From contig NZ_JAIVAE010000006.1 in assembly GCF_020171785.1 (NCBI RefSeq), positions 248,001 to 312,000 of the forward strand: 64,000 nt of DNA, read 5' to 3'. The notes beneath the pieces are model-generated. The model was given only the letters and a program-made list of their open reading frames with translations, was not told the origin of the DNA and did not search any database. Of this stretch, positions 24,919 to 32,953 are shown piece after piece. The DNA comes from Guptibacillus hwajinpoensis. GTDB lineage: Bacteria > Bacillota > Bacilli > Bacillales > Guptibacillaceae. Position 1 is the stretch's first letter. Each line of letters opens with the position of its first letter. Both the position numbers and the translations under genes were made by a program.

Positions 24919-25398
24919 ATGAGTGAACAAAAGAAAACAACGATTGTCCTATTTAGTGGAGATTACGACAAAGCAATGGCTGCCTACATTATCGCGAATG
25001 GTGCCGCCGCATATGACCATGAGGTAACGATTTTCCATACATTCTGGGGTTTGAACGCTCTTCGTAAAGATCAGCAAGTTGACGTTAACAAAGGTTTCTT
25101 AGAGAAGATGTTTGGGAAAATGATGCCGCGTGGCGCTGACAAAATGGGCCTTTCCAAAATGAACTATGGTGGAATGGGCAAGAAAATGATTAAGAACGTC
25201 ATTAAAAAGCATAATGTAACAGAACTTCCGCAGCTCATCGAACTTGCACAAGAACAAGAAGTGAAACTCGTTGCTTGTACAATGACAATGGATCTTCTTG
25301 GCCTACAAAAAGATGAACTGTTAGAAGAAATCGACTATGCAGGTGTTGCCGCTTATCTTGGCGATGCCGAAGATGGTAACGTCAATCTCTTTATTTAA
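24919..25398 (+). CDS. yrkE: DsrE/DsrF family protein (YrkE-like)
   Basis: 159-residue protein of the DsrE fold used in sulfur relay. It opens with KTTIVLFSGDYDKAMAAYIIANGAAAYDHEVTIFHTFWG. A single candidate sulfur-carrier cysteine lies in LVACTMTMDLLGL. A Met/Gly/Lys-rich middle (KMMPRGADKMGLSKMNYGGMGKKMIKN) is typical of the YrkE type. It should carry or pass persulfide sulfur among TusA and rhodanese proteins. ATG 24919 follows AGAGGAGG. Confidence 0.9.
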   Translation: MSEQKKTTIVLFSGDYDKAMAAYIIANGAAAYDHEVTIFHTFWGLNALRKDQQVDVNKGFLEKMFGKMMPRGADKMGLSKMNYGGMGKKMIKNVIKKHNVTELPQLIELAQEQEVKLVACTMTMDLLGLQKDELLEEIDYAGVAAYLGDAEDGNVNLFI

Positions 25399-25410
25399 GG
25401 AGCGATAAGT

Positions 25411-25770
25411 ATGGAACTAATCATCATAGCTGTCATTGTGTTAGCAGCATGGTTCATTTATAAAAAGGTAGGATCAGGAAAAGGTGTGACAACGATCACT
25501 TCTGAACAGGCGAAAGAAAAGTTTAACGATCGCAATGTCCAATTTATTGATGTGCGCACACCTGGTGAATACAAAGGGCAAAAAGTAAAGCAATTTAAAA
25601 ATATGCCCCTCAATCAACTGAGTAAACGATCAAAAGAGTTAGATATGAATAAAGAAGTTGTCGTGATTTGTCAGAGTGGTATGAGAAGTTCAAAAGCCTG
25701 CGGAGAATTAAAAAGACAGGGATTTACATCTGTTTATAATGTTCGCGGCGGAATGAATATGTGGAAATAG
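25411..25770 (+). CDS. Membrane-anchored rhodanese-like sulfurtransferase
   Basis: 119-residue protein. One N-terminal membrane helix (~2-18) is followed by a rhodanese domain with the active-site loop CQSGMRS (Cys near residue 88). The topology (short N-terminus, KK after the helix) suggests the domain is cytoplasmic and held at the membrane. Starts 12 bases after the DsrE gene. It probably takes sulfane sulfur at the membrane, where a quinone-linked sulfide oxidase would release it; no such oxidase is in the window. Confidence 0.88.
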   Translation: MELIIIAVIVLAAWFIYKKVGSGKGVTTITSEQAKEKFNDRNVQFIDVRTPGEYKGQKVKQFKNMPLNQLSKRSKELDMNKEVVVICQSGMRSSKACGELKRQGFTSVYNVRGGMNMWK

Positions 25771-25781
25771 GAGGAATTGTC

Positions 25782-26090
25782 ATGTCTGGTTATGTTAAAG
25801 ATGTTACACCAGCTGAAGTGAATGAAATGGTAAAAGCTAATAAATCGATTAGTATTGTCGATGTTCGCGGACCAGAAGAGGTGGCCGAAGGAAAGATTCC
25901 TGGTGCCTATAATCTTCCGGTTAATGAACTACAGGCGAGAATGAATGAACTTGATAAAGATACGGAGCATATCATTGTCTGCCAATCTGGTGGCAGAAGT
26001 AGTATGGCTTCAATGGTTTTGAAATCTAACGGGTATTCCGTTCTAAATATGACAGGCGGCATGCTTGCATGGACTGGAGAAACAGAATAA
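25782..26090 (+). CDS. Single-domain rhodanese
   Basis: 102-residue cytoplasmic rhodanese with DVRGPEEVAEGKIPGAYNLP and the active loop CQSGGRS. ATG 25782 is preceded by AGGAGG; the frame opens earlier but overlaps the previous gene. It is the second of four rhodanese domains encoded in this operon. Confidence 0.9.
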   Translation: MSGYVKDVTPAEVNEMVKANKSISIVDVRGPEEVAEGKIPGAYNLPVNELQARMNELDKDTEHIIVCQSGGRSSMASMVLKSNGYSVLNMTGGMLAWTGETE

Positions 26091-26110
26091 CCAATACAGG
26101 AGGTAGAATG

Positions 26111-26674
26111 ATGATACAAACTGATCACGTACTCGATGCGAAAGGGCTAGCGTGCCCGATGCCCATTGTCAAAACAAAGAAAATGATGAAGGATCTTGAT
26201 TCTGGTGTCGTTCTAGAAATTCTAGCGACAGACAAAGGATCGAAAGCTGACCTTAAAGCGTGGGCTGATAAAGTTGGGCATCACTATCTTGGTACAGTAG
26301 AAGAAGGCGACGTATTAAAACATTATGTTCGTAAGGCATCAGATGGGGAAACCACGCTTGAGAAGAGCCATCCTCACGTCATTTCAAATGAAGACCTTAC
26401 AGGGAAACTATCTGACGATGAAATCACGATCGTAGATGTAAGAGAACCAGCAGAATATGCATTTAGCCACCTTCCAAATGCAATTTCAGTGCCACTAGGC
26501 GATTTAGATACACGCATGGCAGAGCTAGATAAGGAAAAGAAAATCTATGTTGTTTGTCGTACAGGTACAAGAAGTGATCTTGCAGCTCAAAAGCTAGCTG
26601 AGAGTGGCTACGATGTAATTAATGTTGTTCCAGGAATGTCCGAATGGGATGGTCCAACAACGTCTGATCTTTAA
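26111..26674 (+). CDS. yrkF: TusA-rhodanese fusion (YrkF-like)
   Basis: 187-residue two-domain protein. The N-terminal TusA domain (~1-75) has the sulfur-carrier CPxP motif in [13 protein letters not shown], and the C-terminal rhodanese domain (~90-187) has the active loop CRTGTRS. It matches B. subtilis YrkF in layout and length (~185). Fusion implies direct persulfide transfer between the two cysteines. ATG 26111 is 6 bases behind AGGAGGT; an ATG one codon earlier is possible. Confidence 0.92.
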   Translation: MIQTDHVLDAKGLACPMPIVKTKKMMKDLDSGVVLEILATDKGSKADLKAWADKVGHHYLGTVEEGDVLKHYVRKASDGETTLEKSHPHVISNEDLTGKLSDDEITIVDVREPAEYAFSHLPNAISVPLGDLDTRMAELDKEKKIYVVCRTGTRSDLAAQKLAESGYDVINVVPGMSEWDGPTTSDL

Positions 26675-26724
26675 GCATTAATGGGCGGGGGGCTTTTCCC
26701 CTCAACATAAATTTTTTTGCAAAT

Positions 26725-26744
26725 TATAATACGTATGGGGGTAT
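26725..26744 (+). promoter_or_regulatory. Internal promoter -10 and CstR-like operator O4
   Basis: TATAAT (26725-26730) runs into ATACGTATGGGGGTAT (26729-26744), a more degenerate version of the upstream operators. A weak -35 (TCAACA, 26702-26707) is 17 bases upstream. The GGGGG of the operator is also the only ribosome-site-like sequence for the next gene. A G/C hairpin (GGGG...CCCC) precedes it at about 26683-26701. Confidence 0.6.
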
Positions 26745-26748
26745 AAAA

Positions 26749-27870
26749 GTGGCTTTGAAACAAAAACAGGCAAGTGAAGTTGCAACAAAAGTGATCAATC
26801 AGGATGAACTTTTTATTCTCGATGTAAGAAATGAAGAAGCATACGGTGATTGGAAGATCGAAGGTGCATCCGTCACATCAATGAATGTTCCTTATTTCGA
26901 TTTAATTGACGGCGTAGAAGAAATTCTGCCAAAGCTTCCGAGGGATAAAGAAATTCTTGTTGTATGTGCGAAAGAGGGGTCTTCCATTTTTGTAGGGGAA
27001 GAACTCGTTGAAGCAGGACTTGAGAACGTCTCTTATCTTTCAGGTGGAATGAAAGCATGGAGTGAACACCTTGAGCCAGTTAAGGTTGGTGACCTTCCAG
27101 GAGGAGCGCTTTATCAATTTGTTCGCCTTGGTAAAGGATGCCTTTCCTATTTGATCGAATCGAATGGTGAAGCAGCTGTTGTGGATGCGAATCGCATGAT
27201 TGAGAATTATTCATCGTTTGCTGAGAATAAAGGTCTTACGATTAAAGCAACGTTTGATACTCACCTTCACGCAGACCATATTTCTGGTGGTAAGACATTA
27301 GCTGATCAGGTGAATGGAATGTATTACCTACCAGAAGAAGATGCTGGTGAAGTAACGTTCGACTATACGGCATTGAAAGAAGGAAGCACAGTAACGGTTG
27401 GAGAGGTTACGATTGAACCGATCTACTCTCCAGGTCACACAATTGGAAGTACGTCACTTATGGTTCATGATGCTTACCTTTTAACAGGTGACATTCTATT
27501 TGTCGAGTCCATTGGACGACCAGATTTAGCTGGTAAGGCTGAAGACTGGGTGCAAGACCTTCGCACAACGCTTTACAACCGTTACAAAGAAATGGCCGGA
27601 GAATTAGTTGTTCTTCCAGCTCACTTCTCAAAAATGGCGGAGCTTGATGAAAAAGGACTGGTCTCTGCAAAGCTGCAAGATCTTTACCAAAAGAATGATG
27701 GTCTTAATGTAGAAAAAGAAGAAGATTTTAGAAAAATGGTGACGGAAAATCTTCCACCACAGCCAAATGCTTATCAAGAAATTCGTGAAACAAACATGGG
27801 GAAAATCAACCCCGATGAAGAAACAAAAAGAGAAATGGAAATTGGACCAAACCGCTGTGCGGTTAACTAA
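26749..27870 (+). CDS. yrkH: Rhodanese-metallo-beta-lactamase fusion, putative persulfide dioxygenase (YrkH/CstB-like)
   Basis: 373-residue fusion. The N-terminal rhodanese domain (~1-110) has a CAKEGSS active loop. The MBL domain (~115-330) has THLHADH, the distal His in SPGHTIGS, Asp in TGDILF and His in LPAHF, so the non-heme iron site of persulfide dioxygenases is intact. The tail ends GPNRCAVN with a cysteine near the terminus. It should oxidise persulfide sulfur to sulfite/thiosulfate. S. aureus CstB has the reverse domain order; YrkH has this one. The start is GTG 26749. Confidence 0.9.
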   Translation: MALKQKQASEVATKVINQDELFILDVRNEEAYGDWKIEGASVTSMNVPYFDLIDGVEEILPKLPRDKEILVVCAKEGSSIFVGEELVEAGLENVSYLSGGMKAWSEHLEPVKVGDLPGGALYQFVRLGKGCLSYLIESNGEAAVVDANRMIENYSSFAENKGLTIKATFDTHLHADHISGGKTLADQVNGMYYLPEEDAGEVTFDYTALKEGSTVTVGEVTIEPIYSPGHTIGSTSLMVHDAYLLTGDILFVESIGRPDLAGKAEDWVQDLRTTLYNRYKEMAGELVVLPAHFSKMAELDEKGLVSAKLQDLYQKNDGLNVEKEEDFRKMVTENLPPQPNAYQEIRETNMGKINPDEETKREMEIGPNRCAVN

Positions 27871-27886
27871 TAAGGAGGAATTACAA

Positions 27887-28114
27887 ATGGATGCACAAAA
27901 AACACTAGACACAAAAGGGCTCGCATGCCCAATGCCAATCGTTAAAACGAAAAAAGCAATGAAGGATATGGAGTCAGGTGAAGTACTTGAAGTGCAAGCA
28001 ACGGATAAAGGTGCACAGAGTGATCTAGCAGCATGGGCAAAATCAGGCGGTCATGAACTAATGAAGTCTGAAGAAACAGACGGCGTGTTCTATTTCTGGA
28101 TTAAAAAAGCTTAG
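27887..28114 (+). CDS. yrkI: TusA family sulfur carrier (YrkI-like)
   Basis: 75-residue single-domain TusA with [22 protein letters not shown]; the Cys of CPMP carries the persulfide. ATG 27887 follows AAGGAGG by 7 bases. The N-terminal half is nearly identical in sequence to the TusA domain of the YrkF-like fusion upstream, so the two may be interchangeable carriers. Confidence 0.93.
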   Translation: MDAQKTLDTKGLACPMPIVKTKKAMKDMESGEVLEVQATDKGAQSDLAAWAKSGGHELMKSEETDGVFYFWIKKA

Positions 28115-28123
28115 TAAAATGAT

Positions 28124-28152
28124 AGGGGGTACTGAATAAGTACCTCCTTTTT
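28124..28152 (+). terminator. Weak terminator/attenuator between tusA and tauE genes
   Basis: AGGGGGTAC and GTACCTCCT pair with one mismatch and are followed by TTTTT. It probably lowers, and does not abolish, read-through to the permease. Confidence 0.5.
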
Positions 28153-28171
28153 AATGTAAGGGGTGAACAAA

Positions 28172-28951
28172 ATGGATTTTAGCTTTATCATAACGATTTT
28201 TGCAATTGGATTTATAGGATCTTTTATTTCTGGAATGGTTGGGATTGGTGGATCGATTATTAAATACCCAATGTTGCTTTATATCCCACCACTACTCGGT
28301 TTTGCTGCCTTTAGTGCACATGAAGTTTCTGGTATTAGTGCGGTTCAGGTATTCTTTGCCACGATAGGCGGTGTATGGGCATATCGAAAAGGTGGTTATC
28401 TAAATAAGCAGTTGATTCTCTACATGGGTGTCAGCATTCTGATCGGTAGTTTCATCGGAGGATATGGTTCCACCATTATGTCAGAGCAAGGAATTAATGT
28501 TGTATATGGTCTGCTTGCAGCCATTGCAGCGGTTATGATGTTTATACCGAAAAAAGGCATCGATGATATTCCACTTGATCAGGTGAAATTTAATAAATTT
28601 CTTTCAGCTGCTCTTGCCTTTATCGTGGGGATTGGTGCAGGAATCGTTGGCGCGGCTGGAGCATTTCTTCTCGTTCCGATCATGCTCGTCGTGTTAAAAA
28701 TTCCGACGCGAATGACAATTGCTTCTTCTCTTGCGATTACGTTTATTTCCTCAATCGGTTCAACTGTAGGTAAATTGGCAACTGGTCAAGTTCTTTTACT
28801 CCCAGCCGCAGTTATGATTGTCGCAAGCTTAATTGCTTCACCGCTTGGTGCCAATGCTGGTAAGAAAATCAATACAAAAATCCTTCAGTGGGTACTTGCT
28901 GCCCTTATTCTTGGAACGTCCATTAAGATTTGGATTGATCTCTTATCTTAA
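28172..28951 (+). CDS. yrkJ: TauE/SafE family permease (YrkJ-like)
   Basis: 259-residue membrane protein with ~8 helices and the TauE/SafE pattern [25 protein letters not shown] at the N-terminus, repeated as [22 protein letters not shown] in the second half. These permeases export sulfite, thiosulfate or organosulfonates, so it can remove the product of the persulfide dioxygenase. ATG 28172 follows AAGGGGTG; it is the last gene of the operon. Confidence 0.9.
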   Translation: MDFSFIITIFAIGFIGSFISGMVGIGGSIIKYPMLLYIPPLLGFAAFSAHEVSGISAVQVFFATIGGVWAYRKGGYLNKQLILYMGVSILIGSFIGGYGSTIMSEQGINVVYGLLAAIAAVMMFIPKKGIDDIPLDQVKFNKFLSAALAFIVGIGAGIVGAAGAFLLVPIMLVVLKIPTRMTIASSLAITFISSIGSTVGKLATGQVLLLPAAVMIVASLIASPLGANAGKKINTKILQWVLAALILGTSIKIWIDLLS

Positions 28952-28954
28952 GCG

Positions 28955-28998
28955 AAAAAGCTGTCTCGATGTGGTTCACATCGAGACAGCTTTTTTTA
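28955..28998 (+). terminator. Terminator of the sulfur operon
   Basis: A perfect stem of ~19 bp (AAAAAGCTGTCTCGATGTG with its complement) followed by T7. Confidence 0.92.
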
Positions 28999-28999
28999 T

Positions 29000-30286
29000 T
29001 TATGATTTTTGCTTGATTTCAAGTTCTTTGATTTGGTGTCCGTCTACTTCTAGAACCGTGAACTGATAGTTATCTACTGTAAACGAGGTTCCCTGTTTAG
29101 GTTCAATGTCATGTGTAAGGATCCAACCACCAATTGTATCCACATCTGTATGGTCAATTGATGTGCCAAACAATTCGTTAATATCACTAATGAGTGCTTT
29201 TCCATCAACGATCGTTTGGCCATTTTCTGTTTCACGAATGGGAAGCTTTTCATCGAAATCAAATTCATCTTGAATCTCACCAACGATTTCTTCAAGAATA
29301 TCCTCAACAGTGACGAGTCCCGCCGTACCTCCGTACTCATCTACAACAATGGCAATGTGATTATGGCTCTTTTGCATTTTCGCTAAGAGTGTTTTGATGT
29401 GAGCCGTCTCAATAACGTGATTAATTGGGTGGATATATTCAGTAAGAACAAGCTCTTCGCCCCATCTATACTGTGTTAAAATTTCTTTAATGTTCACAAC
29501 GCCAATGATTTTATCTTTATCCCCATCAGCGACAGGATAACGTGTATACTTGCCGTTTTTCATGATTTCAAGATTTTCTTCCGTCGTATTATCTAAGAAA
29601 AGACAGGTCATTTCCGTTCTAGGAATCATAATCTCTCGAGCCATACGCTCATCAAATTCAAAGATATTATTCACAAATTCCATTTCAGATTTATTGATTT
29701 CACCACTTTTGTAGCTCTCTGATAAAATAAGACGAAGCTCATCTTCAGAATGGGCTTGTTCATGTTCATTTGCTGATTTAAGTCCGAATAACCTTACAAT
29801 ACCTCGGGCTGAGCCATTCAATGCCCAAATAAATGGATACATGATGCGGTAGAACCAGATAAGCGGTCTCGCAAGAAGCAAACTCACACTTTCGGCTTTT
29901 TGAATGGCAAATGTTTTCGGAGCAAGCTCACCAAGAACAACGTGAAGAAATGTAATAATCGCAAAAGCTAGGGCAATCGTGAGTGGAGTCGCTATGGAGT
30001 CAGGAAGATTCATGAGCTCAAACAACGGATGCAACAGTAGTTCTACTGTCTCTTCTCCAAGCCAACCTAGAGCTAACGCAGTAATTGTAATACCTAATTG
30101 ACAGGCTGATAGGTAGCCGTCTAAGTTTCCGAGTACTTTTTGAACTGCTTTCGCTTTTTTATTTCCTTCACTGGCAAGTGCATCAATTCGCGTCCTTCTT
30201 ATCTTAACAATGGCAAATTCAGAAGCTACGAAAAAGGCGGTTAATAAAATTAGCAAGATCACAACGATAACTTTTATTAGTTCCAA
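29000..30286 (-). CDS. CNNM/CorC (HlyC) family transporter with CBS domains
   Basis: 428-residue protein: a DUF21/CNNM membrane domain (~1-190), two CBS domains (~205-330; PRTEMTCLFLD, HNHIAIVVDEYGGTAGLVTVEDILEEIVGEI) and a C-terminal CorC_HlyC domain. The family transports or regulates Mg2+/other cations. I take TTG 30286 as start: it gives the family-typical opening MELIKVIVVILLILLTAFFVASEFAIVKIRRTRI and has TAAGGG 5 bases upstream. A GTG at 30316 overlaps AGGAGGTG and would add ten residues; the intervening bases CCCTTAC...GTAAGGG can form a hairpin. Monocistronic. Confidence 0.88.
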   Translation of the reverse strand: MELIKVIVVILLILLTAFFVASEFAIVKIRRTRIDALASEGNKKAKAVQKVLGNLDGYLSACQLGITITALALGWLGEETVELLLHPLFELMNLPDSIATPLTIALAFAIITFLHVVLGELAPKTFAIQKAESVSLLLARPLIWFYRIMYPFIWALNGSARGIVRLFGLKSANEHEQAHSEDELRLILSESYKSGEINKSEMEFVNNIFEFDERMAREIMIPRTEMTCLFLDNTTEENLEIMKNGKYTRYPVADGDKDKIIGVVNIKEILTQYRWGEELVLTEYIHPINHVIETAHIKTLLAKMQKSHNHIAIVVDEYGGTAGLVTVEDILEEIVGEIQDEFDFDEKLPIRETENGQTIVDGKALISDINELFGTSIDHTDVDTIGGWILTHDIEPKQGTSFTVDNYQFTVLEVDGHQIKELEIKQKS

Positions 30287-30492
30287 TAAGGCCCTTACAC
30301 AGTTGTAAGGGTTCACCTCCTATGTAATAGTTGTCTTATTATATCGATGTTTTTCCTCTTTTAAGGAAAAGTAAAACAACTATTATTTTTCTTACAGCGT
30401 ACTAAATGGATAGGATTGTCACTTGATTTCAATAATCGAACATTGTTGTTAAGAGCATTTATGCTATAGTTTTTTCAAAAGAGGAGTTATTT

Positions 30493-31173
30493 ATGAAAAA
30501 GTCCGTAAATCCTTTCCTGTGGATAGGAATTGCCTTACTACTTACAATTTTAATGATCTTTCTAATCAATCCACCGTGGTTGGCGAGAGTGCGCTCTATG
30601 CTTTCACTTGAATCACTTTCTCTCCTAGCTGATTACTTCCGCTCTTTGGGAGTGTGGGCACCGATCATAAGCATAGCGTTAATGATTGCTCAGGGCATAT
30701 TGGCGCCGCTGCCTTCGTTCGTAATTACCGCAGCAAATGGGCTTGCATTTGGCATTCCATTTGGGTTCTTAATTAGCTGGACAGGAGGAATGGCAGCTGC
30801 TATTGTGATGTTCTGGCTCGCAAGACTTTTAGGTGCCGGCTTTGTAGAGAGAGTTACGAAACAGAATCATCTCCTACAACAAGCAAATCGGTACAGCGGA
30901 AAAAACGGTTTCTTTTTAATTTTTGTAGCAAGATTGCTTCCCATTGTTTCTTTTGATTTTATAAGCTTTCTTGCAGGACTTAGTCAGATTACGTTTCGCT
31001 CTTTTTTTGTAGCAACAGCTCTTGGACAAATTCCTGGAACGATTCTTTACACTCTTGTTGGACATGACGTGGCTAATTTGGACGAATATCAAACCCGTTT
31101 TCTTTGGACAAGTGTCATCATTGTTCTATTGATTATTATAGGTAAAGTTGCGGCTAGCCGTAAAAAGAAATAA
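30493..31173 (+). CDS. TVP38/TMEM64 (VTT/DedA-like) family membrane protein
   Basis: 226-residue membrane protein with ~6 hydrophobic segments and the VTT signature ILAPLPSFVITAANGLAFGIPFGFLISWTGGMAAAIVMFWLARLLG, plus the F.ARLLPIVSFDFISFLAGLSQI block. The family includes lipid scramblase-like proteins. ATG 30493 follows AGAGGAG. Monocistronic and divergent from the CNNM gene. Confidence 0.9.
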   Translation: MKKSVNPFLWIGIALLLTILMIFLINPPWLARVRSMLSLESLSLLADYFRSLGVWAPIISIALMIAQGILAPLPSFVITAANGLAFGIPFGFLISWTGGMAAAIVMFWLARLLGAGFVERVTKQNHLLQQANRYSGKNGFFLIFVARLLPIVSFDFISFLAGLSQITFRSFFVATALGQIPGTILYTLVGHDVANLDEYQTRFLWTSVIIVLLIIIGKVAASRKKK

Positions 31174-31255
31174 GTGAACACCAGGTGCATATTACTTTCT
31201 AATCAGTTCAACTTAGCTTATGGTATAAGAAATGAAATGAATGGAGCGATGAATC

Positions 31256-31558
31256 TTGGCTAAAATTGTTGTCCTTTATGAGGAACCGAAAGACGTAGAA
31301 GAATTTAAGAACTACTATGAGAAGAATCATATGGCTTTAGTGAAAGATGTTCCTAATGTCACTCATGCAGAAGTGAATTACGTTACAGCTGCAATGAACA
31401 CCGATAAAAAATATTTCTTAACTGCAACGATTGTGTTTGAATCCAAAGAGCAGTTGGAAGACGCCATGCAGTCACCGGCATGGGTAAAAGTATCGGAAGA
31501 TGGCCAAAACATGATGAAGTTTTTAAATGAGCCACCTCAATTACTTATAACAGAATAA
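31256..31558 (+). CDS. EthD family protein
   Basis: 100-residue dimeric alpha-beta barrel protein. It opens with AKIVVLYEEPKDVEEFKNYYEKNHMALVKDVPNV, the EthD/monooxygenase-like pattern with conserved His in YYEKNHM. Function unclear. TTG 31256 with GGAG upstream is the only sensible start. It ends at a perfect terminator. Confidence 0.87.
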   Translation: MAKIVVLYEEPKDVEEFKNYYEKNHMALVKDVPNVTHAEVNYVTAAMNTDKKYFLTATIVFESKEQLEDAMQSPAWVKVSEDGQNMMKFLNEPPQLLITE

Positions 31559-31563
31559 AAAGT

Positions 31564-31599
31564 AAAAAAACACTTGAAGTTTCGTTCAAGTGTTTTTTT
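31564..31599. terminator. Terminator after EthD gene
   Basis: AAAAAAACACTTGAA and TTCAAGTGTTTTTTT form a 15-bp symmetric stem. Confidence 0.88.
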
Positions 31600-31678
31600 G
31601 CATAACGATTTGTTTAAATAATTCTAGAAGAGGTAAAAAGATGGTAGGAATAACCATAGGTTGGAGAGGAGTTAAAAG

Positions 31679-32296
31679 ATGAAAGCATTATTTTTAAATT
31701 GTTCGCTTAAGACAAGTGAAACAGCATCAAATACGGATGCTCTTTACAAAGAAGCGGAAGCCATTTTTCAACAAGAAGGAGTTGAGTCTGAAACGATTCG
31801 GCTAGCTGATTATAAGATCGCTTACGGAGTTTCGGATGACGAAGGTGATGGAGATGAGTGGCCGGCGATTTTTGAAAAGGTGAAGGCTGCTGATATTCTT
31901 ATAGTAGGAACACCTCTCTGGCTAGGTGAAAAAAGTAGCATTGCGACACTTGCCATTGAACGCTTATACGGAGGAAGTAGCTTAACAAACGAGAAAGGCC
32001 AGTCCCTCTATTATAATAAGGTAGGCGGCGTTGTGATTACGGGTAACGAAGATGGGGCTAAACACGCTGCTGCTTCAATCCTATATGGGTTTTCTCATAT
32101 CGGCATAACCGTACCACCAAACGTGGATGCCTATTGGGTAGGAGAAGCTGGACCAGGCGATTCCTATATCGAAGCGAATGGACAGAAAAATGATTTTTCG
32201 ACAGGGCATGCCAAAACAATGGCTTATAATTTAATTCATTTTGCGCGTATTTTTAATGAAAACCCGATTCCTGCGAAAGGGAATACAATGGAATAA
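31679..32296 (+). CDS. NADPH-dependent FMN reductase / flavodoxin-like protein
   Basis: 205-residue flavodoxin-fold protein. MKALFLNCSLKTSETASNTDAL is the FMN phosphate-binding loop, followed by AADILIVGTPLWLGEKSS and GGVVITGNEDGAKHAA. It probably reduces FMN, quinones or azo compounds. ATG 31679 follows GGAGAGGAG. Monocistronic. Confidence 0.88.
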   Translation: MKALFLNCSLKTSETASNTDALYKEAEAIFQQEGVESETIRLADYKIAYGVSDDEGDGDEWPAIFEKVKAADILIVGTPLWLGEKSSIATLAIERLYGGSSLTNEKGQSLYYNKVGGVVITGNEDGAKHAAASILYGFSHIGITVPPNVDAYWVGEAGPGDSYIEANGQKNDFSTGHAKTMAYNLIHFARIFNENPIPAKGNTME

Positions 32297-32305
32297 ACAT
32301 TCAGC

Positions 32306-32340
32306 AAGCCTCTTCATTTCGGAAGAGGCTTCTTTTTTTT
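32306..32340 (+). terminator. Terminator after FMN reductase gene
   Basis: AAGCCTCTTC pairs with GAAGAGGCTT, followed by T8. Confidence 0.85.
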
Positions 32341-32355
32341 AGCAAGGTTTCATTC

Positions 32356-32383
32356 ACCTAGGTGCCCAGCGTGACATAAAATA
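32356..32383 (+). promoter_or_regulatory. Candidate SigK promoter before the small-protein cluster
   Basis: CATAAAATA at 32375-32383 fits the SigK -10 pattern CATANNNTA, and an AC dinucleotide at 32356-32357, 17 bases upstream, fits the -35. Short motifs, so tentative, but a mother-cell promoter suits YjcZ-type sporulation peptides. Confidence 0.35.
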
Positions 32384-32411
32384 GTAAATGACCGATTTCG
32401 GGGGGAGCTCA

Positions 32412-32489
32412 ATGGATGAATTGATTTTGTTTCTTATCCTTTTCATTCTTCTTGTCATTATTTTACTAACTGTATCAGGCATTATTTGA
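32412..32489 (+). CDS. 25-residue single-helix membrane peptide
   Basis: ATG at 32412 behind GGGGGGAG encodes MDELILFLILFILLVIILLT followed by VSGII, a single hydrophobic helix with an acidic N-terminus. It is too short for most gene finders. It precedes two YjcZ-family genes and has a candidate SigK promoter, so it is probably another sporulation-associated peptide. No homologue named. Confidence 0.6.
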   Translation: MDELILFLILFILLVIILLTVSGII

Positions 32490-32602
32490 ACGTGACAAAT
32501 AAGTTGAAATGATATTTCTACAGAACTATGGACACCAGCCTAACCCTTCCTTTCCTTTGCGACATATAGTGTTAGTAACCTTCCAGGAAAGGGGGTTTTC
32601 TA

Positions 32603-32785
32603 ATGAGTGGTGGAAAAGAGCAAGTACGTGGCGGAGGCTACGGTAAAGGCTTCGCGCTAATCGTTGTATTGTTCATTCTTTTGATTATCGTTGGAGCTGC
32701 TGCAGTTGGTGGAGCTAATTACGGCGGTCAATGTGGTGGTTACGGAAAAGGTGGCTACGGCGGTTACGGCGGATATGGCTACTAA
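32603..32785 (+). CDS. YjcZ family small hydrophobic protein
   Basis: 60-residue protein. The core GFALIVVLFILLIIVGAA is the YjcZ-family signature; the tail is Gly/Tyr-rich (GGYGKGGYGGYGGYGY), reminiscent of spore-coat proteins. ATG 32603 follows AAAGGGGG. Family members in Bacillus are made during sporulation. Confidence 0.85.
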   Translation: MSGGKEQVRGGGYGKGFALIVVLFILLIIVGAAAVGGANYGGQCGGYGKGGYGGYGGYGY

Positions 32786-32823
32786 ACCTTTCTTGTTAAA
32801 TTAGCATGAAGGGAGGGATACGC

Positions 32824-32910
32824 ATGAGTTACGGTTATGGTCAAGGCTTCGCGCTAATCGTTGTATTGTTCATTCTATTGATTATCGTTGGCGCAGTATG
32901 GGCTTACTAA
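32824..32910 (+). CDS. YjcZ family 28-residue protein
   Basis: MSYGYGQ followed by GFALIVVLFILLIIVGA and VWAY. ATG 32824 is preceded by GAAGGGAGG. The 47 bases coding for the core differ from the previous gene at a single position, which points to recent duplication or gene conversion. Resembles YjcZ/SscA-type spore assembly peptides. Confidence 0.85.
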   Translation: MSYGYGQGFALIVVLFILLIIVGAVWAY

Positions 32911-32916
32911 AATAAG

Positions 32917-32945
32917 CAAAGCACCCGGATGGGGTGCTTTTTCTT
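32917..32945 (+). terminator. Terminator after the YjcZ pair
   Basis: AAAGCACC pairs with GGGTGCTTTT across CGGATG, followed by TCTTTT. Confidence 0.75.
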
Positions 32946-32953
32946 TTGGAAGC

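Noticed and set aside
30287-30340. Mg2+ (M-box) riboswitch before the CNNM/CorC gene
   Set aside because: Only a 7-bp hairpin (CCCTTAC/GTAAGGG) is visible; the leader is far too short for an M-box.
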